From: Spirochaetales bacterium
GTDB taxonomy: Bacteria > Spirochaetota > Spirochaetia > SZUA-6 > DRHE01
DNA: 64,000 nucleotides
Reading direction: 5' to 3'
Assembly: GCA_030604195.1 (NCBI GenBank)
Contig: JAUVWI010000007.1
Location: 1-64,000 of the forward strand
This document shows positions 38,935-49,656 of the stretch, in pieces. The notes under the pieces were generated by a model. The model was not told where the DNA came from. It did not search any database and worked only from the letters and a program-made list of their open reading frames with translations. Position numbers and translations under genes: made by a program. Position 1 is the first letter of the stretch; each line of letters starts with the position of its first letter.

Positions 38935-38962
38935 ATTTTAGCAGTTATGTTTCAGTTGTCAA
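38935..38962 (-). promoter_or_regulatory. Promoter TTGACA-N16-TAAAAT for the symporter operon
   Basis: -35 at 38957-38962, -10 at 38935-38940 on minus strand. Confidence 0.7.
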
Positions 38963-39159
38963 GTAATATTTAAAATTTTATTTGATTCTGCCCGGGGAGA
39001 CCGGACTCTATATTCCCGCGACACCTTTCCGCTTCATCAAAAACCCTGCTCTTATGCTCCTGCAGTTCTTTCCTCCTCTTTATCTCTTTTTCCGCCCTCT
39101 TTACTAATTCCACAGGAATTGTTATATTCCCATCACTATAGTTAATGAGGTGGAAAATA

Positions 39160-39348
39160 ATGTCACGCAAGTGTGAAATATGTGGAAAATCAACTGTAAC
39201 CGGTAATAATGTGAGTCACGCCAAGAACAGGACCCGCAGAACCTGGAAGCCCAACCTGCTCAAAATACGCACCATGATCGGCTCCACCAAAAAAACCATC
39301 AAAATCTGTACCCGTTGTCTGCGCAGCGGCAAAGTCGTTAAGCTTTAA
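39160..39348 (+). CDS. rpmB: 50S ribosomal protein L28
   Basis: [37 protein letters not shown]…[19 protein letters not shown]; internal ATG with RBS GAGGTGG. Confidence 0.95.
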   Translation: MSRKCEICGKSTVTGNNVSHAKNRTRRTWKPNLLKIRTMIGSTKKTIKICTRCLRSGKVVKL

Positions 39349-42300
39349 ATAAGCCTGCCAAACTCCTGATATCCACGATCCCGCTTCTGAAGGGACTTCT
39401 CCCCGAAGGCTCGGTGTAACCCTGCAGCCATAGAGGCTGAGGCAGGGGAATAAAGAGTCCGCTGCCTGTGGCCTTCCTGCCCAGCTCGATCACCCTACCC
39501 TTGAAGGTGGGCATGGATGTGTCGCTATCTGCGCCTACAGCGATCAGTAGATCATATTCCCCTTTCCCCCCAGGCAGCTTTTTTGCCGCCAGTGAACGTA
39601 GCAGGTAGCCTGCATTTCTTGAATTCCAGAAGAGGGTTGTGCAGAGCTGCTCCCCGCTCTGGAGCAGAGCTCCGAGCAGCCGCTTCTCTTTACTCCCGCC
39701 GCTCGCTGTGCTCGCTGTGCTCGCTGTGCTCGCTTCGCTCGCTTCGTTCGCCTTCAAAAACTCTTCAGGGTTTATCAGCAAATCGAGACGCCGCTTTTTA
39801 CCTGCCTCACTCTTCAATATCTCCGCCAGTTCATCAGGATCAGGAATTAGGCGGCTGAAAAAACGATCGTAAAGTTTATCCTGTCGTGCCACACCCCAGA
39901 GCTGCCAGCCATATTTTTTGTGCATGGACAGGGCCTCGGTGAAAGCCACGTTATTGCTCTGCTCAAGGTTGCCAACCAGTATTATGACCCTCTCTTCAGG
40001 ACCATAGTTCAGCTCTTCAAAGAGATAACCCCGATTACCGCCGGTTACAGGCAGCCCGGCCCAGGACTTATCAAGCTCCTGCAGACCATCCGCCTCAACG
40101 GCCATACCATTCTTTTGCGCCAGCCCCAGGAAAAGATCGATGGTTTCACCGGAGAGATAGGGGGAAATGCGCATAAGCGCTTTTTTTGCTTCACCCAGGT
40201 ATTTTCCAACCAGCTCACCGGCCTCTGAAATGCTTATCTCTTTTCCATCCGGCAACAGCGGGGCGGCTGTAATTGGTTCATTCAAAAAGGTGTGCTCGAA
40301 TTTACCCTTGCGGCAGAGGCGTCCGCCACCGGTAAAGCTGCCACCGGCCACTCCGCCGCCTTTTATTGCGTTACCTGCTAAGCCACCTGCCAATCCACCC
40401 GCAGGCGTGGACCGCTCCTTGAAGGTTGCCCTGGATGTTTCCTTGAAGGTTGCCCTGGATGTTTCCTTGAAGGTTGCCCTGGATGTTTCCTTTATCCTGG
40501 TCAGGAGGGTGCCGTGATAGCGGTATTCCAGGGCACAGGCTACCGAACAGAGAGTGCAGAAACCCTCTTCCACTCTCTCCTCAAGGGGTACGGTTTTACC
40601 TTCAGGATACTTCTCAGTAAGGGCGCCTACCGGACAGGTTGAAATGCACTGTCCGCAAGAAATACAGAGTTCGTCCTCGCCAAAGGGCACATTGAATGAG
40701 GGCGCAACCTCGGATTTAAAGCCGCGGTATATATAACCCAGAGCCCCGATACCCTGAACTTCCAGGCAAATGCGTATACAGCGGCCGCAGAGAATACATT
40801 TTGCCGGATCACGAATAATATAGGGATGGCTCTCATCTATGGGATGTTTCTGGATCTCTCCCAGAAATCGAGTGGCTATAGCGCCGTAATCCTGGGCCTG
40901 CTCTTTTAGCTTGCACTCATGCACATCATTACAGCCGCATTCCAGACAGCGGTCCGCCTCTTTCAACGCCTGCTCCCGGCTGTAGCCCTGCTCCAGCTCA
41001 TTGAAGGAACTCTGCCGCTCCTTAAGGTCAATCAGGGGCATCTTCTGTCGCGGTATGCGCGGTTCATCCTTTAATTCCTCCTCGGTTACCTCGCCGAAAT
41101 CATCCTTACGGCTCAGGAACTCCTTTGCGGAGCGGCCATTCCTGCCTTCCAGGTAAGCCATAATTGAAGAGGCGGCGTGTTTTCCCCCGGCGATTGCCTG
41201 AATGGCAATGCCCGGACCGGTAACCAGGTCGCCGGCGGCAAAGAGCCCTGGAATCGCTGTTTCGCCGCTTTCCGCATTACAAACTAAATAACCGCGCCCA
41301 TCGAGTAAGCCCTCAAGATTTTCCAGATAACCGGTCTCTGAATACTGGCCTATGGCAGCGATTACGTTATCTATGGGCTGGTCGAACTCCGAGCCTTCAA
41401 CCGGTATGGGCCGTCTTCTGCCTGAGCTGTCGGGTTCACCCAATTCCATCTTTATCAGGCGAATAGCGGTTAGTCCCTGCTCTGAACCCTGAATGCCCAC
41501 CGGCGATACCAGGTAAGAAATCTTTACTCCCTCCTCGATAGCCTCATCAATCTCTATGCTCGCAGCCGGCATTTCCTTTCTGGTTCTTCGGTAGAAAAGA
41601 TATACCTCCCCGGCGCCGAGGCGCAGCGAGGTGCGGGCTGCATCAATAGCGGTATTGCCGCCGCCGATTACCGCAACTCGTTTTCCCAGAACAACCTCTT
41701 TACCCTCGGCAATCTCCTTCAGGAAATCGATGCCGGAGAGCACTCCCGGCAGCTTCTCTCCTTCAACACGCAGGTTGCTGCTCTTCCAGGCGCCCATAGC
41801 CAGAAGTACGGCGTGATAATCACGGCGAAGGTCGGCAAGCTCTAAATTATCTCCCAGGCGCAGGCCGCTCTTAAGCGCTATACCCAGTCTTAATATGGTA
41901 TTGATTTCCAGATCCAGGGTTGCCTGGGGCAGCCGGTAGTCAGGTATGCCGTAACGCAGCATACCGCCCGCCTTTTGCTCCGCCTCAAAAATGGTAACCG
42001 CAACCCCCTGCTGCACCAGGTAGTAAGCCGCCGAAAGTCCGGCGGGTCCCGCTCCCACAACAGCAACCCGTTGACCATTCTGTGGGTTTAGAACAGGATC
42101 AAAACCACTGTCAGAGAAAAGATCGAGATCCGCCACGTAACGCTTAAGCCAGTCAATTCCCACCGCTTCGTCAACCAGGCGCCGCCTGCACTCATCCTCG
42201 CAGGGCCGGGGACACACCCGGCCGCAGACTGACGGCAGGGGATTATCCTTTTTAATCAGCTCCAGGGCCTCCCGGAATTTTTTATTGGCTATGAGACCGA

Positions 42301-42673
42301 TATATCCCTGTACATCGATATTGGAGGGACAGGCCAGGGTACAGGGGGGTTTGCAATCCCCATAATGGTTGGAGAGCAGCAGCTCCAGCGCCATTTTGCG
42401 GGCGCTGCGGATATCAGCGCTGTCAGTGGTAATGCGCATTCCCGGAAGCACTTTAGTGGCACAGGCCGGCACAAAACCCCTTGCGCCCTCCACTTTTACC
42501 ATACAGACCCAGCAGGAGCCGTAAGGTTCAAGGCGCGGATCGTGGCAGAGGGTGGGAATATCTATGGAGTGCTGCTCAGCAACCTCAAGAATTGTTGCCT
42601 CCGGTGTTACTAAAAGCTTCCTTCCATTGAGCTCAATATTTATCAAGGTGGGGACTAACGAATTATTCAACAT
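39338..42673 (-). CDS. Fused NuoG-type 2Fe-2S / GltD-like FAD-NAD(P) oxidoreductase / ferredoxin / Mop-like Fe-S protein
   Basis: [36 protein letters not shown]…[77 protein letters not shown]…GRLCRKGKF. Confidence 0.85.
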   Translation of the reverse strand: MLNNSLVPTLINIELNGRKLLVTPEATILEVAEQHSIDIPTLCHDPRLEPYGSCWVCMVKVEGARGFVPACATKVLPGMRITTDSADIRSARKMALELLLSNHYGDCKPPCTLACPSNIDVQGYIGLIANKKFREALELIKKDNPLPSVCGRVCPRPCEDECRRRLVDEAVGIDWLKRYVADLDLFSDSGFDPVLNPQNGQRVAVVGAGPAGLSAAYYLVQQGVAVTIFEAEQKAGGMLRYGIPDYRLPQATLDLEINTILRLGIALKSGLRLGDNLELADLRRDYHAVLLAMGAWKSSNLRVEGEKLPGVLSGIDFLKEIAEGKEVVLGKRVAVIGGGNTAIDAARTSLRLGAGEVYLFYRRTRKEMPAASIEIDEAIEEGVKISYLVSPVGIQGSEQGLTAIRLIKMELGEPDSSGRRRPIPVEGSEFDQPIDNVIAAIGQYSETGYLENLEGLLDGRGYLVCNAESGETAIPGLFAAGDLVTGPGIAIQAIAGGKHAASSIMAYLEGRNGRSAKEFLSRKDDFGEVTEEELKDEPRIPRQKMPLIDLKERQSSFNELEQGYSREQALKEADRCLECGCNDVHECKLKEQAQDYGAIATRFLGEIQKHPIDESHPYIIRDPAKCILCGRCIRICLEVQGIGALGYIYRGFKSEVAPSFNVPFGEDELCISCGQCISTCPVGALTEKYPEGKTVPLEERVEEGFCTLCSVACALEYRYHGTLLTRIKETSRATFKETSRATFKETSRATFKERSTPAGGLAGGLAGNAIKGGGVAGGSFTGGGRLCRKGKFEHTFLNEPITAAPLLPDGKEISISEAGELVGKYLGEAKKALMRISPYLSGETIDLFLGLAQKNGMAVEADGLQELDKSWAGLPVTGGNRGYLFEELNYGPEERVIILVGNLEQSNNVAFTEALSMHKKYGWQLWGVARQDKLYDRFFSRLIPDPDELAEILKSEAGKKRRLDLLINPEEFLKANEASEASTASTASTASGGSKEKRLLGALLQSGEQLCTTLFWNSRNAGYLLRSLAAKKLPGGKGEYDLLIAVGADSDTSMPTFKGRVIELGRKATGSGLFIPLPQPLWLQGYTEPSGRSPFRSGIVDIRSLAGLFKA
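39701..39745. repeat. In-frame 9-bp tandem repeat (3x GCTCGCTGT + 2x GCTCGCTTC), encoding [15 protein letters not shown]
   Basis: Direct reading within 39338..42673. Confidence 0.95.
40416..40487. repeat. Three perfect 24-bp tandem repeats TCCTTGAAGGTTGCCCTGGATGTT, encoding (KETSRATF)x3
   Basis: Direct reading within 39338..42673; copies at 40416-40439, 40440-40463, 40464-40487. Confidence 0.97.
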
Positions 42674-44436
42674 TACTCTCCTGTAGTTATATCAATTGCC
42701 TGAAATCTGCAGGCCTCGAAACAGAGACCGCACTTGACGCATAACTCCTGATCTATGGTGTGGACCTCTTTTCTCTCACCCTCTATTGCTTTGACAGGAC
42801 AGACCCGGGCACACAAAGTGCAACCTGTGCATTTATCAGCCACAACCTGGTATTTAATCAGCGCTTTACATTGCAGCGCGGGGCAGCGTTTATTCTTGAT
42901 ATGCTCCTCATACTCGCTGCGGAAATACTTCAGGGTAGTCAGCACCGGGTTGGGCGCGGTTTGCCCCAGGGCGCAGAGCGAGGATACTTTGATCTTGGCG
43001 GACAGCTCCTCAAGCCGTTCAAGATCCGCCATCTCTCCCAGGCCGCCTGTTATACGCTCCAATATTTCCAGCATCCTCCTGGTGCCCACCCGGCAGAAGG
43101 TGCATTTGCCGCAGGATTCGTTCTGGGTGAATCTTAAGAAATAAGCCGCCACATCAACCATGCAGGTGGACTCATCCATAACCACCATGCCTCCCGAGCC
43201 CATAATGGCTCCGGTAGCAGTAAGGGAATCATAATCCACCTGAACATCCAGGAGGCTTTCCGGGATACAGCCGCCCGAGGGCCCGCCGAGCTGAACCGCC
43301 TTGAACTTTTTATCAGCTAAAATACCGCCGCCGATATCAAATATTACCTTGCGCAAGGTTACACCCATGGGCACTTCAACCATACCGCCCCGTTTTATCT
43401 TGCCGGCCAGAGCAAAGACCTTGGTTCCCTTGCTTTTTTCAGTTCCCACCATGGCGTATTGTTCGCCTCCCATACGCAGAATGGGCGGTATATTGGCCAG
43501 GGTTTCCACATTATTAATATTAGTGGGCGCATCCCAGAGACCGCGCTGCGCCGGAAATGGCGGCCTGATCCGGGGCATTCCCCTTTTGCCTTCTACAGAG
43601 GCCATTAACGCCGTCTCTTCACCACAGACAAAGGCTCCGGCCCCCTCTTTAAGATGCACCTGAAAGGAAAAATCGCTTTCCAGGATGTTGTTGCCAAGCA
43701 AACCCTTCTGTTCAGCCTGGCTGATGGCAATGCCCAGTCTCCTGATTGCAAGAGGATATTCGGCCCGTACATAGATGTAGCCCTCATCCGCACCAATAGC
43801 ATAGGCGCCGATTGCCATGCCCTCCAGCACCGCATGGGGATCCCCTTCAAGCACGGAACGGTCCATAAAAGCGCCAGGGTCGCCCTCATCGGCATTGCAT
43901 ATCAAGTACTTTTTTTTACCCGGAGAAGCGGCTGCAAAGCTCCACTTCAAACCGGTCGGAAAACCGGCGCCGCCGCGGCCCCGCATCCCGGACTTTTGGA
44001 TTTCCCCTATAACCTCCTGCCGGCTCATTTTCTGCACAGCGCTGCGCAGGGCTGAATAGCCCTCTGCTGCCAGATAATCTTCTATAGACTCCGGATCAAT
44101 TACCCCGCAATTGGCCAGTGCTATTTTTTTCTGGTTAGCCAGGTAAGGGTACTCTTCAGGAATAAGGTGTTCTTCTACCGGAGCCTCACCGGCAAGATAA
44201 GTTGCCAGCACCTGCTTTGCCCCCTGCTCATCGAGATCGCCGTAAAGAAAATGATCGCCGTTATCCAGGCGCACCTCAATTAAGGGCTCACGGTGACAGG
44301 CGCCTATACAACCGGTTGAGATTACCGGTATATTCAAGCCCTTCGCTTTTATCTCAGCAATCAAAGCATCATGTACCACCCTTGCCCCGGCAGCTATGCC
44401 GCAGGAGCCCATACCTACCAAAACTTCCCGAACCAT
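42673..44436 (-). CDS. NuoF/HydB-type NADH-binding flavoprotein with N-terminal thioredoxin-like and C-terminal 2x[4Fe-4S] domains
   Basis: GRGGAGFPTGLKW…CNADEGDPGAFMDRSVLEGDPH…ESCGKCTFCRVGTRRM…CTGCTLCARVCPVKAI…CVKCGLCFEACRF. Confidence 0.93.
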   Translation of the reverse strand: MVREVLVGMGSCGIAAGARVVHDALIAEIKAKGLNIPVISTGCIGACHREPLIEVRLDNGDHFLYGDLDEQGAKQVLATYLAGEAPVEEHLIPEEYPYLANQKKIALANCGVIDPESIEDYLAAEGYSALRSAVQKMSRQEVIGEIQKSGMRGRGGAGFPTGLKWSFAAASPGKKKYLICNADEGDPGAFMDRSVLEGDPHAVLEGMAIGAYAIGADEGYIYVRAEYPLAIRRLGIAISQAEQKGLLGNNILESDFSFQVHLKEGAGAFVCGEETALMASVEGKRGMPRIRPPFPAQRGLWDAPTNINNVETLANIPPILRMGGEQYAMVGTEKSKGTKVFALAGKIKRGGMVEVPMGVTLRKVIFDIGGGILADKKFKAVQLGGPSGGCIPESLLDVQVDYDSLTATGAIMGSGGMVVMDESTCMVDVAAYFLRFTQNESCGKCTFCRVGTRRMLEILERITGGLGEMADLERLEELSAKIKVSSLCALGQTAPNPVLTTLKYFRSEYEEHIKNKRCPALQCKALIKYQVVADKCTGCTLCARVCPVKAIEGERKEVHTIDQELCVKCGLCFEACRFQAIDITTGE

Positions 44437-44885
44437 TATTTATACTTCCTTAATGCTTTTTTTAATTTATCTCCGGTCAGGCGGCCGTATACTTCATCAT
44501 CTATCATCATTACCGGCGCCAGTGAACAGCAACCCAGGCAGGCTACCTGCTCTAACGTAAACAAACCGTCCGCCGTGGTCTGGCCGGGGCCAATGCCCAG
44601 TTCATTCTGCAGGGTGGTATCGAGAAGCTCCACTCCTACCACATGGCAGGCCGTGCCGTGGCAGATCTTGATGGTATGCTTGCCGGTCGGCTCAAAACGG
44701 AACTGGGCATAAAAGGTGGCTACACCATACACCTGGGCCGGTGACTGCCCTGCGGCAGCTGCTATTTGCTGCATTGCCTCCTGCGGCAGATAGCCGAAAA
44801 GTTCCTGGGTTTGCTGGAGCAGGGGGATCAAACTCCCTTTTTGCCCCCGCCATTCATCAAGCAGCAGCTTGAACTTCTCTTTCAT
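44436..44885 (-). CDS. NuoE/HydC-type 2Fe-2S subunit
   Basis: GYLPQEAMQQIAAAAGQSPAQVYGVATFYAQFRFEPTGKHTIKICHGTACHVVG…ACLGCCSLAPVMMIDDEVYGRL. Confidence 0.93.
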   Translation of the reverse strand: MKEKFKLLLDEWRGQKGSLIPLLQQTQELFGYLPQEAMQQIAAAAGQSPAQVYGVATFYAQFRFEPTGKHTIKICHGTACHVVGVELLDTTLQNELGIGPGQTTADGLFTLEQVACLGCCSLAPVMMIDDEVYGRLTGDKLKKALRKYK

Positions 44886-45104
44886 AGATTTTTACCTTTC
44901 ATTAAATTATTAAGGGAAAAAATATTCCGCCTGACTCTAACATATTTGAAAAGACTTTTGCAAGATTACGGTTAGAAAAAGCCAAAAGCTTATAATTGAA
45001 CTAATGAATAACGTCAAATACACTTTACTATTTCTCCGGCATTTATACAAATAGAGTTTGCTTTAATATAGACACATTTATACTGCACCTACTTGTAATA
45101 GCCT

Positions 45105-45287
45105 TTGCCTGTGGGCTTATTCCGTTCGAATGACAGTGGGGATACCTGGAATGAGGGCATGGTCAATCCTGTACCTGCAACAAATGGCAACAATGTCACG
45201 CGCTGTTTAGCCCTGTCCGCCGATGGTTCTACACTCTATTTCGGTTCATTCAAATCCGGTGTCTTTCGAAGAAGAATATCATTTTGA
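45105..45287 (+). pseudogene. Fragment resembling a BNR/Asp-box repeat protein
   Basis: LFRSNDSGDTWNEGM…TRCLALSADGSTLYFGSFKSGVFRR: Asp-box-like S-x-D-x-G-x-T-W; too short for a complete protein. Confidence 0.4.
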
Positions 45288-45312
45288 ATAACTCTAAATA
45301 TATTATTTTTCA

Positions 45313-45340
45313 TTGTACTTTGTATCTATAGTATTATAAT
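45313..45340 (+). promoter_or_regulatory. Promoter TTGTAC-N16-TATAAT for the signalling operon
   Basis: -35 at 45313-45318, -10 at 45335-45340. Confidence 0.6.
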
Positions 45341-45402
45341 GTCAGTAGGAAATGTTCCTAAGGACATGGCCTTCAGTTTTGCATTGTTCGAGGGTATTGA
45401 AG

Positions 45403-46689
45403 ATGGGAGAAAAGGACCGCAGGGGAAGTGTGCTCTTTGTTGATGACGAGAAGAGCATTCTTGCTTCGATAAAGCGCCTGTTCTTTAGAGAGCGGGAGAT
45501 TGAGGTCATAACCGCGGAGAGCGGTAAAGAGGGCCTTAAGCTCTTGGACGGTCAGGATATTGATCTAGTCGTGGCGGACCACCGGATGCCGCAAATGACC
45601 GGTGCTGAATTCTTGCGTCTGGTCAAGGAGCGAAACCCGGAGGTTTTGCGGATCATGCTCACCGGGTATGCAGATATTAAGACAATTACTAAGTCGGTGA
45701 ACGAGGGAGAGGTCTATCGATTCCTGACTAAACCCTGGAATGACGAGGACCTGAAGATTACGATTAAAAAAGCTCTTGAATACTGCAGGCTGGAGAAAGC
45801 TAATCGAGCCATGAGCGACCGAATAAGTGAGCAGAATAAGGAGCTCAAAGACCTCAACGCCGGCCTGGAGAAAAAGGTACGGCAGAGAACGGGGCAGTTG
45901 GAGAAGGCCGTTGGGCAATTGAAGCAGATGAGCGAGACTCAGAAAAGGAACTTTCAGAGTACGCTTATTCTGCTCACCCAGATCATGGGCTATACCAGCC
46001 GCTTCCTGGCGGGTCACTCAAAACGGGTTGCCGAGCTAGCCAAAACGGTAGCTACTAAAATGAAATGTGACCAGGATAAAAAGGAAATGATCTACTTTGC
46101 CGCTTTGCTTCATGATATCGGCCTGATCGGCGCTCCGGACACCCTGTTCAGTGAAGATATCGATCAATTTTCTAAGCAGGAGAGAAAGATCTTTTTCAGG
46201 CACACTCTTATTGGCGAAGAGATAATAGGAAATTTGCATAATTTAAAGAGACTTTCGGTGATAATCCGCTCTCACCATGAAGCATATCTTGGTGATGGGT
46301 TCCCGGACGGCCTGCAGAAAGATAAAATCCCTTTTGGCGCTCGCCTGATCAGGATAGTTAGCGACTATGACCGACTTCGCTTCCGCAAGGGTGTGAAGGA
46401 GGAACAGGCCCGCGCCCTTCTTAAAGAAGGCTCCGGTTATCTCTATGATCCACAGATCGTTAGGGTTTTATGTGATTTAACCGAATCGATCTCTGAGAAG
46501 CAAACCTTTACAAAAAGGGTTCTGATAAATGATCTACAGCCCGGAATGGTATTGAACGGGGACATAGAGCTTCAGAACGGGCTGCTCCTCTTACCGAGAG
46601 GAAGCGTTCTTGATGCATCGACAGTCAGGAGGATCTCCGCTTTTTCCTCGGCACTCGATGCGGGTACATCAATAGAGGTTTTCGTCTGA
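45403..46689 (+). CDS. Response regulator with HD-GYP-like output domain
   Basis: VLFVDDEKSILASIKRLFF…VVADHRMPQMTGAEFL…MLTGYAD…KPW; HSKRVAELAK…AALLHDIGLIG…RSHHEAYLGDGFPDGL. ATG 45403 preferred. Confidence 0.85.
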   Translation: MGEKDRRGSVLFVDDEKSILASIKRLFFREREIEVITAESGKEGLKLLDGQDIDLVVADHRMPQMTGAEFLRLVKERNPEVLRIMLTGYADIKTITKSVNEGEVYRFLTKPWNDEDLKITIKKALEYCRLEKANRAMSDRISEQNKELKDLNAGLEKKVRQRTGQLEKAVGQLKQMSETQKRNFQSTLILLTQIMGYTSRFLAGHSKRVAELAKTVATKMKCDQDKKEMIYFAALLHDIGLIGAPDTLFSEDIDQFSKQERKIFFRHTLIGEEIIGNLHNLKRLSVIIRSHHEAYLGDGFPDGLQKDKIPFGARLIRIVSDYDRLRFRKGVKEEQARALLKEGSGYLYDPQIVRVLCDLTESISEKQTFTKRVLINDLQPGMVLNGDIELQNGLLLLPRGSVLDASTVRRISAFSSALDAGTSIEVFV

Positions 46690-46738
46690 TCGAAGCGGAT
46701 CGTGACAACCGTCGAACAGGTTTGATTAGGAGGATATT

Positions 46739-47932
46739 ATGAAAATCGCCAGTGCTTGTTCTAAAAGCACCGATTCTATTGGCGCTGTAAACGGGGCGTT
46801 CGAGGCTCTGAAAAGTAAGCTGGAGCACGAACCTGATCTCCTTATCCTTTACTCCTCAGTGTTACACGATAATGAAAGGATAGTTAGTGAGCTGAGCCGG
46901 CTCGCACCACACAGCAAACTTCACGGCGCCACCTCATGCCTTGGTGTCATGACAGAAGAGGGATTCGTCAGCTCCGATGGCTACGGATTGGGAATACTTG
47001 GTATCACCGACCATGAAGGGGATTACGGAGTAGGCTCAGGCACGATCGGCTCTGATGCCGGACAGGCGGCAAAAGAAGCATTAAGCCGGGCCCTGGAAAA
47101 CGCAGGACTGTCCGGAGCTCTACCGGAATTGATCTGGATTAACAGCGCACCGGGGAAGGAAGAAGAAATCATTCTCGGTCTGGAGGAGGTCGTCGGTACC
47201 AATGTGCCGATTATCGGGGGCAGCTCGGCCGATAATACGATTGAGGGGAACTGGCTTCAGTTTGTCAACGGGAAGGTGGTCAGTGATAATATCGTCTTGA
47301 CGGTAATGTTCCCCTCGGTAAGAACAGCCCATGCTTTCCACAGCGGCTATAACCCGACAACGACCACGGGAACCGTTACCCGGGCGAAGGACCGGGTCGT
47401 CTTTTCCATTGATGGAAAACCAGCTGCAGAGGTTTATAACGATTGGACCAATGGGGTCATCTCCGGCGATCTGAAAGCCGCGGGCACCATCCTCGGTAAG
47501 ACCACCCTATTCCCCATTGGCCGTGTGGTCGGCGAGGTACAGGGGGTTCCCTATTTCAGACTCTCCCACCCAGAGACGGTCACCCCGGAGAGAGGCTTAA
47601 GTTTTTTCACGGAAATCGCCGAGGGTGACAAGATAGTGCTCATGGAAGGGAGTAAAGAAAGCCTCATCAACAGAGCGGGCCGGGTTGTCAAAACCGCCAT
47701 GGATTCGAGCTATTTCAAGATCGATGAGGTTAGTGGAGCTCTCATCATCTACTGCGCCGGCTGCATGCTCACGGTCCAGTCAGAAATGGATAAGGTTGTG
47801 GAAGGAATAAACGGAACCTTTCCGGGCAAACCCTTTTTAGGCGCATTCACCTTTGGTGAGCAGGGTTGTCTGATCGGCGGAGAAAATCATCACGGTAATC
47901 TCATGATTTCAACCCTGATCTTTGGCAGCTAA
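46739..47932 (+). CDS. FIST N/C-domain sensory protein
   Basis: DLLILYSSVLHDNERIVSELSRLAPHSKLHGATSCLGVMTEEG…PIIGGSSADNTIEGNWLQFVNGKVVSDNIVLTVMFP…GCMLTVQSEMDKVVEGINGTFPGKPFLGAFTFGEQG. Confidence 0.85.
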   Translation: MKIASACSKSTDSIGAVNGAFEALKSKLEHEPDLLILYSSVLHDNERIVSELSRLAPHSKLHGATSCLGVMTEEGFVSSDGYGLGILGITDHEGDYGVGSGTIGSDAGQAAKEALSRALENAGLSGALPELIWINSAPGKEEEIILGLEEVVGTNVPIIGGSSADNTIEGNWLQFVNGKVVSDNIVLTVMFPSVRTAHAFHSGYNPTTTTGTVTRAKDRVVFSIDGKPAAEVYNDWTNGVISGDLKAAGTILGKTTLFPIGRVVGEVQGVPYFRLSHPETVTPERGLSFFTEIAEGDKIVLMEGSKESLINRAGRVVKTAMDSSYFKIDEVSGALIIYCAGCMLTVQSEMDKVVEGINGTFPGKPFLGAFTFGEQGCLIGGENHHGNLMISTLIFGS

Positions 47933-47934
47933 TA

Positions 47935-49656
47935 ATGAAGAGCGAGGTTCAGATTGAGGAAGAGTTGCGCGAGGCTTTGCTCAATCTGGAGCGTTCCTGG
48001 GAAACCGAGAAGTTGCTCAAAGAGGAATACAGCGGGTTGGTGGAATGTCTTCATACTATGGCCGGCCAAAGCTCGGTCAACGCACTACTCAGGACAGTTG
48101 TCCGGCAGATTAAAGGAATCATCGGCTTTTCCGAGGCAGTGATCCTCCGCTGTGAGCAGCCGAAGCACTACCGGGGTTTTATTGCCACCAAAGAGGAACT
48201 GAAAAAGGTAATTATTCCCTGCACGGGTATCTTAAAGAAAGCCATAAAGGGCAGGCCTATCAGTCTGTACGACATCTCGCAGGCGGAAGAGTGGAGGGGG
48301 GTGGAAACGGTATCGATGCGTTTCTCTTCCGCTCTGTATATGCTAATTTTCGGCGGGCAATCCAAGCTCATCCTCGTCTGCCTGCACCGCGATCCCAATT
48401 TCTTTACCCAGGCGCACGGCAATTTCCTTAAGAATCTAGCCCCCAGCATCTCTCAAGCATTAACAAACCTGATCACCAAGCAACGGCTGGTCGAGTCGGA
48501 GAGAGAATATCGAATCCTTATCGATGGGGCCAAGGAGGGAATCGCTATTATCGCCGGAACAAAATTTCTCTATATCAACTCCAGTATTACCAGGATAACC
48601 GGCTTTTCCCAGCAGGATTTAAAGGGAAAGGATGTTTTTCAGCTTTTCGGACCGGAAGAAGGGAAGCGACTTCAAGAGATATTTACAAAAGAGACCCGGA
48701 GTAAAGAGAACGAGGTGTTCGAAACCAGGGTCAAAAATACACAGGGGCAACAGAAGTTTATTGAGTTTACTTTGGCCAGTATCAAGTATAAAGGAGCACC
48801 GGCCAATCTGCTGTTCCTCCGGGACATTACGGAAAAAAAGGAACTGCAGCTGCAGCTTATACAATCGCAAAAATTGGAATCTATCGGCCAGCTGGCGGCC
48901 GGAATAGCTCATGAGATCAACAATCCGGTAGGCTTTGTGGCCAGCAATTGTTACACTCTTAGAAGTTATTTGAAAAACATCAAGGAGATAATCAACCTCT
49001 ATAGATCGAGCAAGGATGACCGACTCATTAAGGAGAAGGAGAAGGAGTATGATCTGGATTATATCCTTGAAGATATTGAGTCGCTTTCGGAAGAAAATGC
49101 TAAGGGTTTGGAACGAATAACCACCATCGTTCAGAGCTTGAAAGACTTTGCCCATATCGAGGCGGAAGACTCCTTTAACTTCACCGATATTAATAAAGCT
49201 ATTGAGGGCACGCTGCTCATTGCCAGGAATGAGTTCAAATACAGCGCCGAAATCAGTATGGAGCTGGGTGATATTCCGGAGATTTACTGTAACATCAGTC
49301 AGATGAATCAGGTCTTCCTGAACCTGATCGTAAATGCCGCTCAGGCGATTAAGAGCCAAAACCGCCGGGATATGGGCAGGATTTTTATTCGTACATACGG
49401 TGATGACAGCAACGTGTACTGTGATATTTCCGACGACGGTCCCGGCATCCAGCCTGAGAATTTGTCAAAAATTTTTGATCCCTTCTTTACCACCAAAGAC
49501 GTAGGCGTGGGGACCGGCCTGGGCTTGAATATCTCTTACGATATTGTAGTAAACAAGCATGGGGGGGATATCCAGGTCAGGAGCGAGCCTGATAAGGGAG
49601 CGTCATTTATCTTGAAGTTACCCATACGAAAGGAAATGTTTTCTCAGGATGCCTAA
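47935..49656 (+). CDS. PAS-domain sensor histidine kinase
   Basis: PAS region [42 protein letters not shown]-box [25 protein letters not shown]1 and G2 boxes ([40 protein letters not shown]). Confidence 0.93.
   Translation: MKSEVQIEEELREALLNLERSWETEKLLKEEYSGLVECLHTMAGQSSVNALLRTVVRQIKGIIGFSEAVILRCEQPKHYRGFIATKEELKKVIIPCTGILKKAIKGRPISLYDISQAEEWRGVETVSMRFSSALYMLIFGGQSKLILVCLHRDPNFFTQAHGNFLKNLAPSISQALTNLITKQRLVESEREYRILIDGAKEGIAIIAGTKFLYINSSITRITGFSQQDLKGKDVFQLFGPEEGKRLQEIFTKETRSKENEVFETRVKNTQGQQKFIEFTLASIKYKGAPANLLFLRDITEKKELQLQLIQSQKLESIGQLAAGIAHEINNPVGFVASNCYTLRSYLKNIKEIINLYRSSKDDRLIKEKEKEYDLDYILEDIESLSEENAKGLERITTIVQSLKDFAHIEAEDSFNFTDINKAIEGTLLIARNEFKYSAEISMELGDIPEIYCNISQMNQVFLNLIVNAAQAIKSQNRRDMGRIFIRTYGDDSNVYCDISDDGPGIQPENLSKIFDPFFTTKDVGVGTGLGLNISYDIVVNKHGGDIQVRSEPDKGASFILKLPIRKEMFSQDA

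Noticed and set aside
38970-39170. 66-aa minus-strand ORF with charged helices
   Set aside because: Overlaps the rpmB start and its own 3' end lies next to the symporter promoter; no recognisable family or clear RBS.
39701-40487. CRISPR-like array suggested by the repeats at 39701 and 40416
   Set aside because: Repeats are directly adjacent with no spacers and lie in frame in a coding sequence.
40167-40517. 116-aa plus-strand ORF containing (LKVALDVS)x3 repeats
   Set aside because: Antisense translation of the 24-bp tandem repeat in the NuoG-like gene; the minus-strand frame carries the Fe-S motifs.
39338-44885. Calling the operon a HydABC bifurcating hydrogenase
   Set aside because: The large subunit lacks H-cluster motifs and has a GltD-like domain instead.
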